A DNA stretch of 36,641 bases from JBJKPP01 sp046706145 (lineage in GTDB: Bacteria; Bacteroidota; Ignavibacteria; Ignavibacteriales; Ignavibacteriaceae). The stretch covers positions 1 to 36,641 of the forward strand of contig JBJKPP010000086.1 of the NCBI GenBank assembly GCA_046706145.1, given 5' to 3'. The notes beneath the pieces were generated by a model that worked only from the letters and a program-made list of their open reading frames with translations, was not told the origin of the DNA and made no database searches. A program made the translations under genes and the position numbers. Below are positions 7,844-17,710 of the stretch, piece by piece; positions within the stretch are counted from its first letter, which is position 1; every line of letters begins with the position of its first letter.

Positions 7844-10351
7844 TCAGTCTGGACTTGATCCTGTTTCGACAGAATTAAAAAGGTAATCTGCTGCCATTGC
7901 AAGCAGCATGAAGTTTGTTCCACCTCCGCCCATAACATATTCAGTTTGCTGCCAGAAAAAAGGCCATGTCTTCAGCTCAGGTAAATCAGGCCTTATCAAG
8001 GCGGTGCCACTGCTCACGCCGCCTGGAATGTATGTCCAGTCGGCTCTATTAAAACCATATGCAACAGTAAGAGATTTAACGCCAACCCCCGAAACAAATG
8101 ACGCTGTATTTTCTCCAGGATGAACTCCAAGTACAAAATTCAAAGTATTGAACGCATACTTCGATGGAAATATTTTCGGAAAACCCATGTGAAGAAATAA
8201 TTGCCTAACTCCAAATTCCTGTATTCCCCACCCGGCTCCCCAAATGTATGGTTTGTAAAGAACTCCATATGGGTTTTCCCTTTGCATCTCAGCTGTTTTA
8301 GCATAATCCTCCTTAACAGCAACGGAAACCTCCTTAGTAAAAGCAGGATCATTTATCTTTTTGACTATCCTGCCAAGGACAATACTATAATTCTCAACAT
8401 GTTGACAAATTAAGTCAGCATTATTCAAAAGAAATTTTTTATATTCATTTTTTGAAGTTGTCAAATAAAGTTCGGCTGCAGTATTTATCTTGAATTGCGG
8501 CTTAGTTGATGAATCTTTTTTATAGACTTCTTCTGAAATCTTCAAACATTTTCTTGATAGTTCAGGGTTAAAATTCTTTAAAACTCTTGCTGAAGCCGCC
8601 AAAACCTGGGCCACATAAAGTTCTCTTGGTGGATTAACTTCTGTAAACACCATTCTATCATCTTTAGGCAGAGGTCTATGCAATATCGGATCAGTTACCC
8701 AGGGCCTGTAAACAAGATTATCAGTCGCATTTTCTCCCTCTCCTAAAAGAGTATATTGGTGAAGCGTTGCCTCTTGAATTCCTCTATAAAATCTTCCCAA
8801 AGCTTCATAACCACCAACAATAGCCAACAAGCCGTGCTCCATTTGCTGTATGATGTCCGGTTTTCCGTCGGGTTTGTGTAATTGAACTAATCTTGTAGTT
8901 TCATCAATTGAAGTTTGGTCATAATTATTTTTAAAAAATTCATATGCTAATGCAAGATTATAAACGGTTCCCGCCTGTGACTCAATTCTCAAATCGTAAT
9001 CGCCTGCATCATGCCAACCGCCAATATTTAGTCCAGGGACATGCTGGCCTGATTTATATTTTGTGAGCGTGGATGGGCCCTGGCTGTAACCATCAAAATG
9101 ATCTTGATTAGTTGGAGCCATGACAGCATCATCCATATGACATATGCCATGCCACACTCTGTATTTATCTTCAACTTTTACATGACACATTTGTATAGGT
9201 AAAAAATATTCCAGCGTTGGCTGCCATACATCTTTTGCAAAAACATTATTTTTAATTTCAAATTCATGGGATTCAACATTACCATATTTGATTTTGTAAA
9301 TTCCTTCAGAAGTCACATTACTAAAATCAAATCTCAAATATTTGTATCGTAAAAAATCACCCCACGGCACAGGATTGTCATCAACTTTTACAACTTTACA
9401 TGAATCTACTCCAACCTTAATCAATTCAATCGGTGCGTACTTGTCAGTTAGCTTGTCTAACTCAATAACCGCAAATTTCGTTTGCTTTGGATGATATCCC
9501 ACCTGAGAAACTTGTATGACCGGCGTGTACCTCCAGCTTGTGCCAGTTTTAGGAGTTATAGTCCAATCGACAACATCCTTAGTAAGTCCGGCAGGAATTG
9601 TAGAACGTAAAACAAACCATCCATTATTGTAAAGATTTCTTCCATCCAAAAGTTCCAGATTGCCTTTGTTACTGACAAATTTGATTTCCTTTCTTTGGTT
9701 AGCAGGCGCTACAATAAACTCCTTCCCAACTGCCATTGGAACAGCTTCAAGATTTCCATCTTTATCATATTTTACCGGACCATCTGCTTGTCGCGGAAAC
9801 AAGCCTGGTTTGCCGTCCATTAAATAATGCTCACCAAAATACTGACCAGGGAACAGCTCCAGGTTGAAGCCAACTCTATTGGACCATTCCGGAGGTAAAG
9901 GTTTATCCAGGTCAACCATAACTCTTATTGAAGCACCTTCTGCTTTTGTTCTAATTGTATATTTGAATTTCAGGTTTGGGTAAACAAGAGGATTAAATCC
10001 CTTCTCATCTTTGCTTGAGTCAGGATACCATAATGTTGCAGTTATTATTCCATCTTTTTTGTCAACAGTTTTTCCCCCAAGCTTTGGAACGGGCGACCAC
10101 TGCCCCGGCGTAGGATCAATTCGTACATCACCATTAGCTGCTACCCGTTTACCAAACTGCACTATTGTTAAACCTCCTTGATGACCTTCAGGATAAAAGT
10201 CATCAAAAACCATTACATTCAATCCCTGCATGCTATAGTAACCTTCATCGTTTATCTGAAGCGTATCGCTTAACTTCTGCTGACCAAATAGCTCAATAGA
10301 AAAATTTAAGACAAATATTAAGAGATATAAGCATGTAAATATTTTGAACAT
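7844..10351 (-). CDS. Secreted glycoside hydrolase family 9 protein (endoglucanase-like)
   Basis: GH9 enzymes hydrolyse beta-1,4-glucans with inversion. This 835-residue protein has a signal peptide (about 1-23, ending LFGQQ), a ~250-residue N-terminal region I cannot assign, and an Ig-like CelD_N-type domain starting near IQVSQVGYHPKQTKFAVIEL (about residue 280). The (alpha/alpha)6 catalytic domain follows. Catalytic-base aspartates are in GGWHDAGDYDL (Asp448 and Asp451), and the proton-donor Glu is in WQQTEYVMGGGG (Glu804). SFVSGVG and YIPGGVSSG are further GH9-like landmarks. The start has GAGG 5 bp upstream. The epimerase-like gene lies 110 bp downstream on the same strand. It is probably a polysaccharide-degrading enzyme of the envelope or exterior; cellulose, xyloglucan or another glucan cannot be distinguished. 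Confidence 0.85.
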   Translation of the reverse strand: MFKIFTCLYLLIFVLNFSIELFGQQKLSDTLQINDEGYYSMQGLNVMVFDDFYPEGHQGGLTIVQFGKRVAANGDVRIDPTPGQWSPVPKLGGKTVDKKDGIITATLWYPDSSKDEKGFNPLVYPNLKFKYTIRTKAEGASIRVMVDLDKPLPPEWSNRVGFNLELFPGQYFGEHYLMDGKPGLFPRQADGPVKYDKDGNLEAVPMAVGKEFIVAPANQRKEIKFVSNKGNLELLDGRNLYNNGWFVLRSTIPAGLTKDVVDWTITPKTGTSWRYTPVIQVSQVGYHPKQTKFAVIELDKLTDKYAPIELIKVGVDSCKVVKVDDNPVPWGDFLRYKYLRFDFSNVTSEGIYKIKYGNVESHEFEIKNNVFAKDVWQPTLEYFLPIQMCHVKVEDKYRVWHGICHMDDAVMAPTNQDHFDGYSQGPSTLTKYKSGQHVPGLNIGGWHDAGDYDLRIESQAGTVYNLALAYEFFKNNYDQTSIDETTRLVQLHKPDGKPDIIQQMEHGLLAIVGGYEALGRFYRGIQEATLHQYTLLGEGENATDNLVYRPWVTDPILHRPLPKDDRMVFTEVNPPRELYVAQVLAASARVLKNFNPELSRKCLKISEEVYKKDSSTKPQFKINTAAELYLTTSKNEYKKFLLNNADLICQHVENYSIVLGRIVKKINDPAFTKEVSVAVKEDYAKTAEMQRENPYGVLYKPYIWGAGWGIQEFGVRQLFLHMGFPKIFPSKYAFNTLNFVLGVHPGENTASFVSGVGVKSLTVAYGFNRADWTYIPGGVSSGTALIRPDLPELKTWPFFWQQTEYVMGGGGTNFMLLAMAADYLFNSVETGSSPD

Positions 10352-10494
10352 AATTGCCTCATAACATTAATTATCTATAGACATCAGCGAATTTTTATTA
10401 ATCATTCATTTAAATTTTCAAACTAAAGATAGATTGAGAGATATAAATGTTGTTTCGACTTTTGGCTTGAAAGAAATATGTTTTGAAGAAAAGA

Positions 10495-10567
10495 GAGGGT
10501 TTTCAGCCGCAGGAGAAAGCAAAAGGTAACTTTAAAAATAGGTTGTAAAAACCGGCAGAAAACCCTC
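10495..10567 (-). repeat. Long inverted repeat / hairpin upstream of the GH9 gene
   Basis: A 15-base arm at 10495-10509 (GAGGGTTTTCAGCCG) is the reverse complement of 10553-10567 except for one base, with a 43-base loop. It lies in the 485-bp gap between the HEAT-repeat gene and the GH9 gene, about 145 bp upstream of the GH9 start. A hairpin this long could act in the GH9 5' UTR, end the upstream transcript, or be a remnant of a mobile repeat. No T-run typical of a terminator follows closely. The strand is given as that of the flanking genes. A 15-bp palindrome, TAATGCATTGCATTA, also lies at 10742-10756; nothing else is evident in this gap. Confidence 0.5.
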
Positions 10568-10836
10568 ATCATAGAGCTCATCAAATAAACAAAAAGGAGA
10601 AATTCTCAAATAGAGGATTTCAAAATATATACCATCTGGAACGTTATTTTTCCGACAATAATATTAAGCTTTACAAAATAATACCCCTTATTCATATTAT
10701 TAAATTGATAAAAGATTATTTATTAGATAAAAGTATGAAGCTAATGCATTGCATTAAAATCAGCTATTCGGCATTTAAAGATTTGAAAACTAGCTAAACA
10801 AGATTTATTAAATCCATTGTTGGTTCGGGACAGAAA

Positions 10837-11349
10837 TTAATTTATAATTTTTGGTGTGTTATTAAGCAGTTCAGCTTCGGAAAGTAATTGTTTAGCTATT
10901 AATGCTATTCTAAAATGCATGTTATAATGTTCAATCATGTTGATTACACCGCCATCATCAAAAAAAAGATGTTTAACTTGAAGGCTCTTTAAAACATGGT
11001 GAGCCCCTTCCAGCAAATACCTCGAATTCTGACCTCCAACTAATGATTCAAATAGTGGATTGATTGAGGTTGTGCCTATTGCTACTAATCCTTCTGCCGC
11101 TAACCAGCGAACATCGAGGTCATCATTTTCTAAAGCATTTATCAAAATAGGAATTGACTCAGGCGCGGCAATTTGACTTAATGTTTTTATTGCTTCCCAT
11201 CTAACTTGTTTGGTGGAAGCATACTGCAAACCGATCAGATAATCAATTACAGGCTTGCCTAATTTTACCAGTTTATTTCTAGCTTTCTCTCTCTCTACTC
11301 CATCCCCTCCATAAAAACTCTTTATGAGTTCTTTAATTTCGTTTTCCAT
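10837..11349 (-). CDS. Small HEAT-repeat protein
   Basis: The 170-residue product is almost wholly alpha-helical with two or three HEAT-like repeats. These include KQVRWEAIKTLSQIAAPESIPILINAL and DLDVRWLAAEGLVAIGTTSINPLFESL, with the alternating Ala/Leu pattern and the D-V-R-W starts typical of the family (related to PBS-lyase HEAT proteins). Such proteins bind other proteins, and no catalytic motif is present. The frame is open to ATG 11394, but the extra 15 residues are unlike the rest and an AGG lies 8 bp before ATG 11349, so I use 11349. It stands about 185 bp downstream of the phosphoketolase gene and may be transcribed alone or at the end of that operon. Partner unknown. Confidence 0.7.
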   Translation of the reverse strand: MENEIKELIKSFYGGDGVEREKARNKLVKLGKPVIDYLIGLQYASTKQVRWEAIKTLSQIAAPESIPILINALENDDLDVRWLAAEGLVAIGTTSINPLFESLVGGQNSRYLLEGAHHVLKSLQVKHLFFDDGGVINMIEHYNMHFRIALIAKQLLSEAELLNNTPKIIN

Positions 11350-11533
11350 ATATAAAGCCTGCTGAAGTTGCCCAACAAAATTTATTATTAGCAATTTACC
11401 AATTTAATTTTAAAATGCTACTCCTATTTTGATTAAGATCATAGCCGGATGGATAATACCTTAAACTCACAAAACTGCAAAATAATTATCTATAACCACT
11501 TCTTTTAGGACTTCCACACCTGATGTTTTTATA

Positions 11534-13897
11534 TCAACTACTCCATTTCCAATTGCGAACTTCAGGCATGTCCTCACCGTATTTGTCAATATACTGCTTG
11601 TGCTCAATAAGTTTATCCTTAAGCTGCTGCTTCAGATAGATGCCTTTGTCCCCAGTTTGCGGCAGGCGATCAACAGCGTCCATTACTAAATGAAAGCGGT
11701 CAAGTTCATTCATAACCGTCATATCAAAAGGAGTCGTAATTGTTCCCTCTTCTTTATAACCCCTTACATGGATATTGGAATGATTTGTCCGCCTGTAAGT
11801 CAAACGATGTATGAGCCAAGGATATGCATGAAAAGCAAAAATAACAGGTTTGTCCTTTGTGAATAGCTCATCGAAATCTTTATCTGAGAGACCGTGAGGG
11901 TGTTCGGTCTGTGGTTCTAATTTAAACAAATCAACTACATTAACTACGCGAACTTTTAAATTGGGTAAATGCTCACGTATAATGGAGACAGCAGCAAGAG
12001 TTTCCAAAGTAGGAACATCGCCGCAGCAGGCCATTACTACATCAGGGTCATCATTTTGATCATTACTAGCCCACTGCCAAATCCCGACACCCTTAGTACA
12101 GTGCTTTACTGCATCATCCATTGTCAACCATTGCGGAGCAGGGTGTTTACCTGCTACTACAACATTAACATAATGACGGCTGCGCAAACAATGATCCATT
12201 ACCGACAGCAGACAATTAGCATCGGGCGGTAAGTAAACTCTAACGACTTCGGCTTTTTTATTGGCAACGTGGTCAATGAATCCAGGATCCTGATGTGTGA
12301 ACCCATTATGATCCTGACGCCAGACATGTGAAGCTAACACATAGTTTAAGGAAGCTAGTTTTCTGCGCCACGGCAGATGCGCTGTAACCTTAAGCCATTT
12401 TGCATGTTGGTTGAACATCGAATCAACGATATGTATAAATGCTTCGTAACAATTAAATAATCCGTGCCGTCCTGTTAGAAGATAGCCCTCAAGCCAGCCT
12501 TCACATTGATGTTCACTAAGCATTTCCATCACCCTTCCTTCAGGAGCAAGGAATTCATCATTGGCTATTGTTTCAGCGTTCCACTGGCGGTTCGTCTCTT
12601 CAAAAACGGCTTCTAGTCGGTTTGAAAGTGTTTCATCCGGAGCGAATACCCGAAAGTTTCTTTGTTCACTGTTAAGCTTTATAATATCTCGTACAAATCG
12701 CCCAAGGATATGAGTATCTCCAATTCCGGGCGTTCCGGGGAAAGGAACATCCTCGGCATAGTCATGAAAGTCAGGCATTCGCAGGTCGCGTAGCAGAATG
12801 CCTCCATTAGTATGTGGATTTGCACTCATCCGGTGTTCACCTTTCGGTGCAAGTTCCGCTAGTTCAGGTTTCAAATGACCACTTTCATCGAAAAGCTGTT
12901 CTGGCCGATAGCTTCTCAGCCAGTCCTCAAGCATTTTTAAATGTTCGGGATGTGCAGCGGGATCAGAAAGAGGAACTTGATGCGCACGAAAAGTACCTTC
13001 AACCTGTTGACCATCAATCACTTTTGGTCCAGTCCAGCCTTTAGGCGAATTAAGCACAATCATTGGCCACTGCGGCCTTGTTAGATCACCTTTAACGCGG
13101 GCATTACGCTGTATTCTTTTTATTTCTCTGATAACTTTGTCAAGTGTCGAAGCCATTTCTTCATGCATTTTTTCGGGTTCATGTCCTTCTACAAAATAAG
13201 GCTTCCAGCCATAACCCTTCAGCAGTTGTTCTAGTTCTTTGTGAGTGATACGGGCCAGTACTGTGGGGTTTGAAATTTTATAACCATTAAGATGAAGTAT
13301 GGGGAGTACTGCACCATCGGTGGCAGGATTTAAGAACTTGTTCGAATGCCATGCAGTAGCAAGCGGTCCAGTTTCAGCTTCCCCATCTCCGACAACACAA
13401 GCAACAATGAGATCCGGATTATCCAAAACAGCACCGAAAGAGTGACTAAGAGAATAACCTAATTCACCTCCCTCATGAAGTGAGCCAGGTGTTTCCGGCG
13501 ATGCATGGCTGGGAATGCCTCCGGGGAATGAAAACTGAATAAAAAGTTTCCTAAGCCCCTCTTCATCCTGACTTATATTCGGATATATCTCAGTGTAGGT
13601 GCCCTCGAGGTAAGCGTTTGCAACAACAGACGGACCGCCATGGCCTGGGCCGGAGACATAAATCATATCAAGATCATGCTTTTTTATAATTCTATTCAAA
13701 TGCACATAGATAAAGTTCTGTCCGGGAGTTGTACCCCAATGCCCAAGCAACATGCGTTTTACATCGCTAAGTTTAAGGGGCCTTCTCAAAAGCGGATTAT
13801 CATACAAATAGATTTGACCCACCGACAGATAATTAGCTGCACGCCAATAGGCGTTTATTTTTTGTAATAAATTTTCTGAAAGAGTTTTTGTTTTCAT
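11534..13897 (-). CDS. xfp: Phosphoketolase (xylulose-5-P / fructose-6-P)
   Basis: This thiamine-diphosphate enzyme splits xylulose 5-phosphate (and often fructose 6-phosphate) with phosphate to acetyl phosphate plus an aldose phosphate. The 787-residue length is normal for the family. Signatures include GPGHGGPSVVANAYLEGTYTE, SFPGGIPSHASPETPGSLHEGGELGYSLSH (split across residues about 125-155), VVGDGEAETGPLATAW for ThDP-Mg binding, LNGYKISNPT, and a C-terminal transketolase-like domain. AAGGAG lies about 10 bp upstream of the ATG. It is 17 bp downstream of acetate kinase on the same strand, so its acetyl phosphate can be turned directly into acetate plus ATP. Whether it prefers the C5 or C6 substrate cannot be read from the sequence. 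Confidence 0.95.
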   Translation of the reverse strand: MKTKTLSENLLQKINAYWRAANYLSVGQIYLYDNPLLRRPLKLSDVKRMLLGHWGTTPGQNFIYVHLNRIIKKHDLDMIYVSGPGHGGPSVVANAYLEGTYTEIYPNISQDEEGLRKLFIQFSFPGGIPSHASPETPGSLHEGGELGYSLSHSFGAVLDNPDLIVACVVGDGEAETGPLATAWHSNKFLNPATDGAVLPILHLNGYKISNPTVLARITHKELEQLLKGYGWKPYFVEGHEPEKMHEEMASTLDKVIREIKRIQRNARVKGDLTRPQWPMIVLNSPKGWTGPKVIDGQQVEGTFRAHQVPLSDPAAHPEHLKMLEDWLRSYRPEQLFDESGHLKPELAELAPKGEHRMSANPHTNGGILLRDLRMPDFHDYAEDVPFPGTPGIGDTHILGRFVRDIIKLNSEQRNFRVFAPDETLSNRLEAVFEETNRQWNAETIANDEFLAPEGRVMEMLSEHQCEGWLEGYLLTGRHGLFNCYEAFIHIVDSMFNQHAKWLKVTAHLPWRRKLASLNYVLASHVWRQDHNGFTHQDPGFIDHVANKKAEVVRVYLPPDANCLLSVMDHCLRSRHYVNVVVAGKHPAPQWLTMDDAVKHCTKGVGIWQWASNDQNDDPDVVMACCGDVPTLETLAAVSIIREHLPNLKVRVVNVVDLFKLEPQTEHPHGLSDKDFDELFTKDKPVIFAFHAYPWLIHRLTYRRTNHSNIHVRGYKEEGTITTPFDMTVMNELDRFHLVMDAVDRLPQTGDKGIYLKQQLKDKLIEHKQYIDKYGEDMPEVRNWKWSS

Positions 13898-13914
13898 AGT
13901 TCATTTCTCCTTTT

Positions 13915-15111
13915 TTATCTAAGTCCAAGGACTTCGCACACGATCTTAGCTATCATGCTTTCTTCATCTGTTTTAATTACACGAACAGTAACCTTACTGT
14001 TAGCAACAGAGATCACATTTTCGTTATTCGAGTTTCTCTCTTGGTCAAGTTGAATACCAATAAATTCCAAACCTTCACAAATTCGGGAACGGATTAAAGT
14101 AGCATTTTCACCAATACCACCGGAAAATACTAGTGAGTCAAGTCCACCTAATGTTGCCGCGTAAGCGCCTATACATTTTTTTACAGCATAACAAAAAACA
14201 GCGACTGCTTCAGCTGCACGCACATCCTCTTTTTCATGTTTGAGCAATTCATGCATATCTGAACTGGTCCCGGAAATACCGAGCAGTCCCGAGTGAAAAT
14301 TAATCATCTCATGATATTGTTTAGCACTAATTTTTTCTGTTTGAAATAGATACCAGAATAGGCCAGGATCAAGATCCCCAGAGCGGGTGCTCATAGGTAT
14401 TCCGGCTGCTGGCGTAAAACCCATACTTGTATCCACTGGTTTACCATCATGCACTGCGGCCAGGCTTGCGCCGCTGCCCAAATGAGCAAGAATAACACGG
14501 CCACTTGCGGCTTTCTCTCCTCCAATTCTAGCTAATTCTTCTATGAGAAAGGCATAAGACAATCCATGAAAACCGTATCTCCTCACTCCTTCTTTTTCAT
14601 ATTGGCGTGGAATTGGCAATAACTGAGCCACGCGCGGAAGATTATGGTGAAATGCAGTATCAAAGCAGGCAACTTGAGTAAGCTCAGGAAACCGGCTTTG
14701 GAAAGCTTCCGTTAACTGAATTTCTTCGGGAAGATGTTCCGGATCAAATGGACTGAGATTATGCAGCTCCGATACCATTTCTTTTGTAATTATTTGGGGC
14801 TCGCTGTACTTTGGTCCACCATGTACTACTCTATGACCCACAGCAGTCAACTCATTAGTACCGATTTCTCCTTCAAGCCAATCCATCATGAGGTTTACGG
14901 CTGCCGAATGGTCCTGCGCTTTTACTGGGCGGACAAAGTTATCTTCTTTCTTTGCGCCATTAACTTTAAAGATTGATTCCGATTGTCCTATTTGCTCAAT
15001 CGCTCCTTTGAGAATTCGTACCAGAGAATTTCCAGCTTCGAAAAGGGCAAACTTTATACTCGAAGAGCCTCCATTAATAGTTAGGATGCGTGCATTATTC
15101 ATATTTTTCAT
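13915..15111 (-). CDS. ackA: Acetate kinase
   Basis: AckA reversibly transfers phosphate between acetyl phosphate and ADP, giving acetate and ATP by substrate-level phosphorylation. The 398-residue length is typical. ASKHA-family motifs are present: the N-terminal ILTINGGSSSIKFALFE, AVGHRVVHGG, CFDTAFHHNLP, RRYGFHGLSYAFL, HLGSGASLAAV, TRSGDLDPG and FSGGIGENATLIR. Two nearby starts (ATG 15111 and ATG 15102) are possible; neither has a strong ribosome-binding site. It lies between glgP (21 bp upstream) and xfp (17 bp downstream), so the three are almost certainly cotranscribed. No phosphotransacetylase gene is present here, consistent with acetyl phosphate being supplied by phosphoketolase. Confidence 0.95.
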   Translation of the reverse strand: MKNMNNARILTINGGSSSIKFALFEAGNSLVRILKGAIEQIGQSESIFKVNGAKKEDNFVRPVKAQDHSAAVNLMMDWLEGEIGTNELTAVGHRVVHGGPKYSEPQIITKEMVSELHNLSPFDPEHLPEEIQLTEAFQSRFPELTQVACFDTAFHHNLPRVAQLLPIPRQYEKEGVRRYGFHGLSYAFLIEELARIGGEKAASGRVILAHLGSGASLAAVHDGKPVDTSMGFTPAAGIPMSTRSGDLDPGLFWYLFQTEKISAKQYHEMINFHSGLLGISGTSSDMHELLKHEKEDVRAAEAVAVFCYAVKKCIGAYAATLGGLDSLVFSGGIGENATLIRSRICEGLEFIGIQLDQERNSNNENVISVANSKVTVRVIKTDEESMIAKIVCEVLGLR

Positions 15112-15132
15112 CTCATATCTTCTAAAGTCAAA

Positions 15133-17670
15133 TCATCTCTGCCATAAAATTTGAGCAGCCTCCAATGGAACCGAAATATCAGGGTTGCAAGGAATTATCC
15201 TCGGAGTATAGTCGCTTGAAGGGCGTAACATTTTAATTTTAACCACATACATAACAGTATTTTCATTTTTTTGTTGCTGAGCAATTTTCATCTGGTATCG
15301 CTCTGGCTCACCTTCATTCATACCTTCGGCAAAAAGTTCTACACAAATATTATTAGGATCAATGTTTCCGAGATACACTTGTACCTCGAATATGTACTTT
15401 CCTTTTTCATCATAGACTTTCATTTCGCCAAATTTTAGACTTGACCAATTTTTCTTTATTGAGCACTGCCAATCGCTCAACTTTGAAGCTGCAGCTCCCT
15501 TATTTGCCGCTCTTTTGAGATACGCTTCTGCTGCAGGAACATAATGTTGCTCCGTATATTTGCGCACAACACGGTTGGTAGAAAATTGAGGAGTTAGAAG
15601 TGCCATGCTTTCGCGTATTCGTTTAACCCAGGCAATGGGAATTCCTCTACCATCACGAGTATAAAATTCCGGTATTACTTCTTTCTCTAGCAGGTTATAA
15701 AGAGCTTCGGCTTCTTCGGAATCTATATTTGGGTCATCTCCGTGTTCAAGACCGTCTCCCAAGGCCCAACCCACCTCAGGTGAATAAGCCTCTGCCCACC
15801 AGCCATCCAATTCTGATATGTTTATTCCACCGTTCACAAGCACTTTCATTCCGCTTGTTCCGCAAGCTTCCCATGGTCTTCGCGGGGTATTAAGCCAAAC
15901 ATCTACGCCTTGTACTAAATTTTCAGTCAGATACATATCGTAATCCCAAAGAAATATTGCAAAATCTTTGGCTTCGGTATCCCTAATAAAATTTATCCAT
16001 TGTGTAATTAATTCCTGGCCTGCTTTGTCTGCCGGATGGGCTTTTCCTGCAATAATTAACTGCACAGGGCACTGAGGATTTGTTAAAATTTTGAGTAACC
16101 GTTGTTGATCATGTAAAAGTAGATTAGGTCTTTTATAAGTGGCAAACCTGCGCGCAAATCCGATTGTTAATGCACTGGCATTAAAAAAATTATCTATATT
16201 GTTTTTGTCTTTCTCAGAGTCCCCGATTGTTTTTAATTGTCTTAATAAATGTCTGTGCACAAATTTTATGAGGGAAGCTCTTGAAGAATTGCGCATTTGC
16301 CATATTTGTTTATCAGTAAGCTTGCGGATATTAGGCTTATGCATTTCTATCGTTCCCCGCCAACGATCCTTACCACAGGCCTTAGTCCATAAATCGTCAG
16401 CCGCCTGAGAATCCCAGCCTGCCATGTGTACACCATTAGTTATGTGTTGAACTGGTACTTCTTTCTCCGGCCATCTGGGAAAGAGGTTTGCAAAAATGTG
16501 CCGGCTCACCTTGCCATGAAGATGACTAACTCCGTTTACTGCCCCACTCCCATGTATCGCCAAATATGCCATATTAAAATTTTCAGAATTATCGAAAGTA
16601 TCCTTTCGTCCTAATGCGAGTAAATCATCAATCTGAATTCCAAGCTCGTTAACTGCGTAAAAACCAAGATACTGTTCAACAAGATAAGGTGAGAAGACAT
16701 CAAAACCGGCAGCAACAGCAGTGTGTGTAGTGAAGAGATTGCCAGCCCTTGTAGCAGCAAGTGCAACATCAAATGGCCGCCCGGATTTTTCCATAAAGTC
16801 GCGTGCACGTTCAAGCACTGCAAAAGCAGCATGTCCTTCATTTAGATGACAAACTTCAGGCTGGATACAAAGCGCTGAAATTAATTTCCATCCTCCTATT
16901 CCAAGTATAATTTCTTGCTGAAGCCGCATCTCTTGCCCGCCCCCGTATAGCTCACTGGTTATGCCCCGATGAATAGGATAATTAGCTGCATCGTTACTAT
17001 CAAGCAGGTATAAATTCGTTCTGCCTACTTTAACATGCCATGTACGAAGCCAGACGGAGTTACCTGGAAAATCAATTTTGATCCTGAGCCACTCGCCATT
17101 ATCTTGACGTAAAGGAGTTATGGGTAATTGTCCCGGTTGATTATATGGAAAAACTTCGTGTTGGACACCGTTTTTATCAATAACCTGTCTAAAATACCCT
17201 TGTTGATATAATAGACCTATACCAATAACAGGCACACCAAGGTCACTCGCTGCTTTAAGCTGATCTCCTGCTACGTTTCCCAGTCCACCCGCATAAATAG
17301 GCAGCGCCTCATTCAACATGAATTCCATACTGAAATATGCTACTGCACTTAAGGGAGATTTAGGATATGCGACTTGAAACCATCCCGGTTTTTCTAAAGC
17401 CTCTTTCTGTGATTTTAGAAGTTCTTTAACTCTCTTATGAAACGCGGTATCCTTCAAAAGACTCTCAATTCTTTCACGGGAAACTGTTTGTAGTATTGCC
17501 CATGGATTATGAGTTAAAGACCATAAATCGGGATCAATGCGTCTCCAAATTTCATCAGCAGAATGATTCCAGGAATATTGGAGGTCAAGAGCAAGCTCGG
17601 CGAGAGAATTATATTCTTCAACGTCAAAAACTAAAAAATTGTTTACATAACGTTTGTCTATTTTTTTCAT
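15133..17670 (-). CDS. glgP: Alpha-glucan (glycogen) phosphorylase, GT35, DUF3417 type
   Basis: The enzyme releases glucose 1-phosphate from alpha-1,4-glucan using phosphate and pyridoxal phosphate. Residues about 12-120 form the N-terminal DUF3417 domain (ALDLQYSWNHSADEIWRRID) that marks the Thermotoga-type short phosphorylases. The catalytic part includes YFSMEFMLNEALPIYAGGLG, HLNEGHAAF, HITNGVHMAGW, FARRFATYKRP and EACGTSGMKVLVNGGIN, whose Lys is the PLP anchor. About 80 to 100 C-terminal residues (from WSSLKFGEMKVYDE) form an extra beta-rich extension. There is no clear ribosome-binding site at ATG 17670. It is the second gene of bfr-glgP-ackA-xfp and provides the entry from stored glycogen to the phosphoketolase route. 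Confidence 0.93.
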   Translation of the reverse strand: MKKIDKRYVNNFLVFDVEEYNSLAELALDLQYSWNHSADEIWRRIDPDLWSLTHNPWAILQTVSRERIESLLKDTAFHKRVKELLKSQKEALEKPGWFQVAYPKSPLSAVAYFSMEFMLNEALPIYAGGLGNVAGDQLKAASDLGVPVIGIGLLYQQGYFRQVIDKNGVQHEVFPYNQPGQLPITPLRQDNGEWLRIKIDFPGNSVWLRTWHVKVGRTNLYLLDSNDAANYPIHRGITSELYGGGQEMRLQQEIILGIGGWKLISALCIQPEVCHLNEGHAAFAVLERARDFMEKSGRPFDVALAATRAGNLFTTHTAVAAGFDVFSPYLVEQYLGFYAVNELGIQIDDLLALGRKDTFDNSENFNMAYLAIHGSGAVNGVSHLHGKVSRHIFANLFPRWPEKEVPVQHITNGVHMAGWDSQAADDLWTKACGKDRWRGTIEMHKPNIRKLTDKQIWQMRNSSRASLIKFVHRHLLRQLKTIGDSEKDKNNIDNFFNASALTIGFARRFATYKRPNLLLHDQQRLLKILTNPQCPVQLIIAGKAHPADKAGQELITQWINFIRDTEAKDFAIFLWDYDMYLTENLVQGVDVWLNTPRRPWEACGTSGMKVLVNGGINISELDGWWAEAYSPEVGWALGDGLEHGDDPNIDSEEAEALYNLLEKEVIPEFYTRDGRGIPIAWVKRIRESMALLTPQFSTNRVVRKYTEQHYVPAAEAYLKRAANKGAAASKLSDWQCSIKKNWSSLKFGEMKVYDEKGKYIFEVQVYLGNIDPNNICVELFAEGMNEGEPERYQMKIAQQQKNENTVMYVVKIKMLRPSSDYTPRIIPCNPDISVPLEAAQILWQR

Positions 17671-17710
17671 TTAATCGAAATACCAATTTGCACCTAATCA
17701 CTAGGTTAGT

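Noticed and set aside
10742..10756. 15-bp palindrome TAATGCATTGCATTA as a regulator site
   Set aside because: It is kept only as a note: a palindrome of this length is expected about once or twice by chance in a window of this size, and it lies far from the GH9 start.
12814..13044. Plus-strand frame inside phosphoketolase, one of several in the xfp-ackA-glgP region
   Set aside because: All such frames lie inside strongly supported minus-strand enzymes and show no family pattern.
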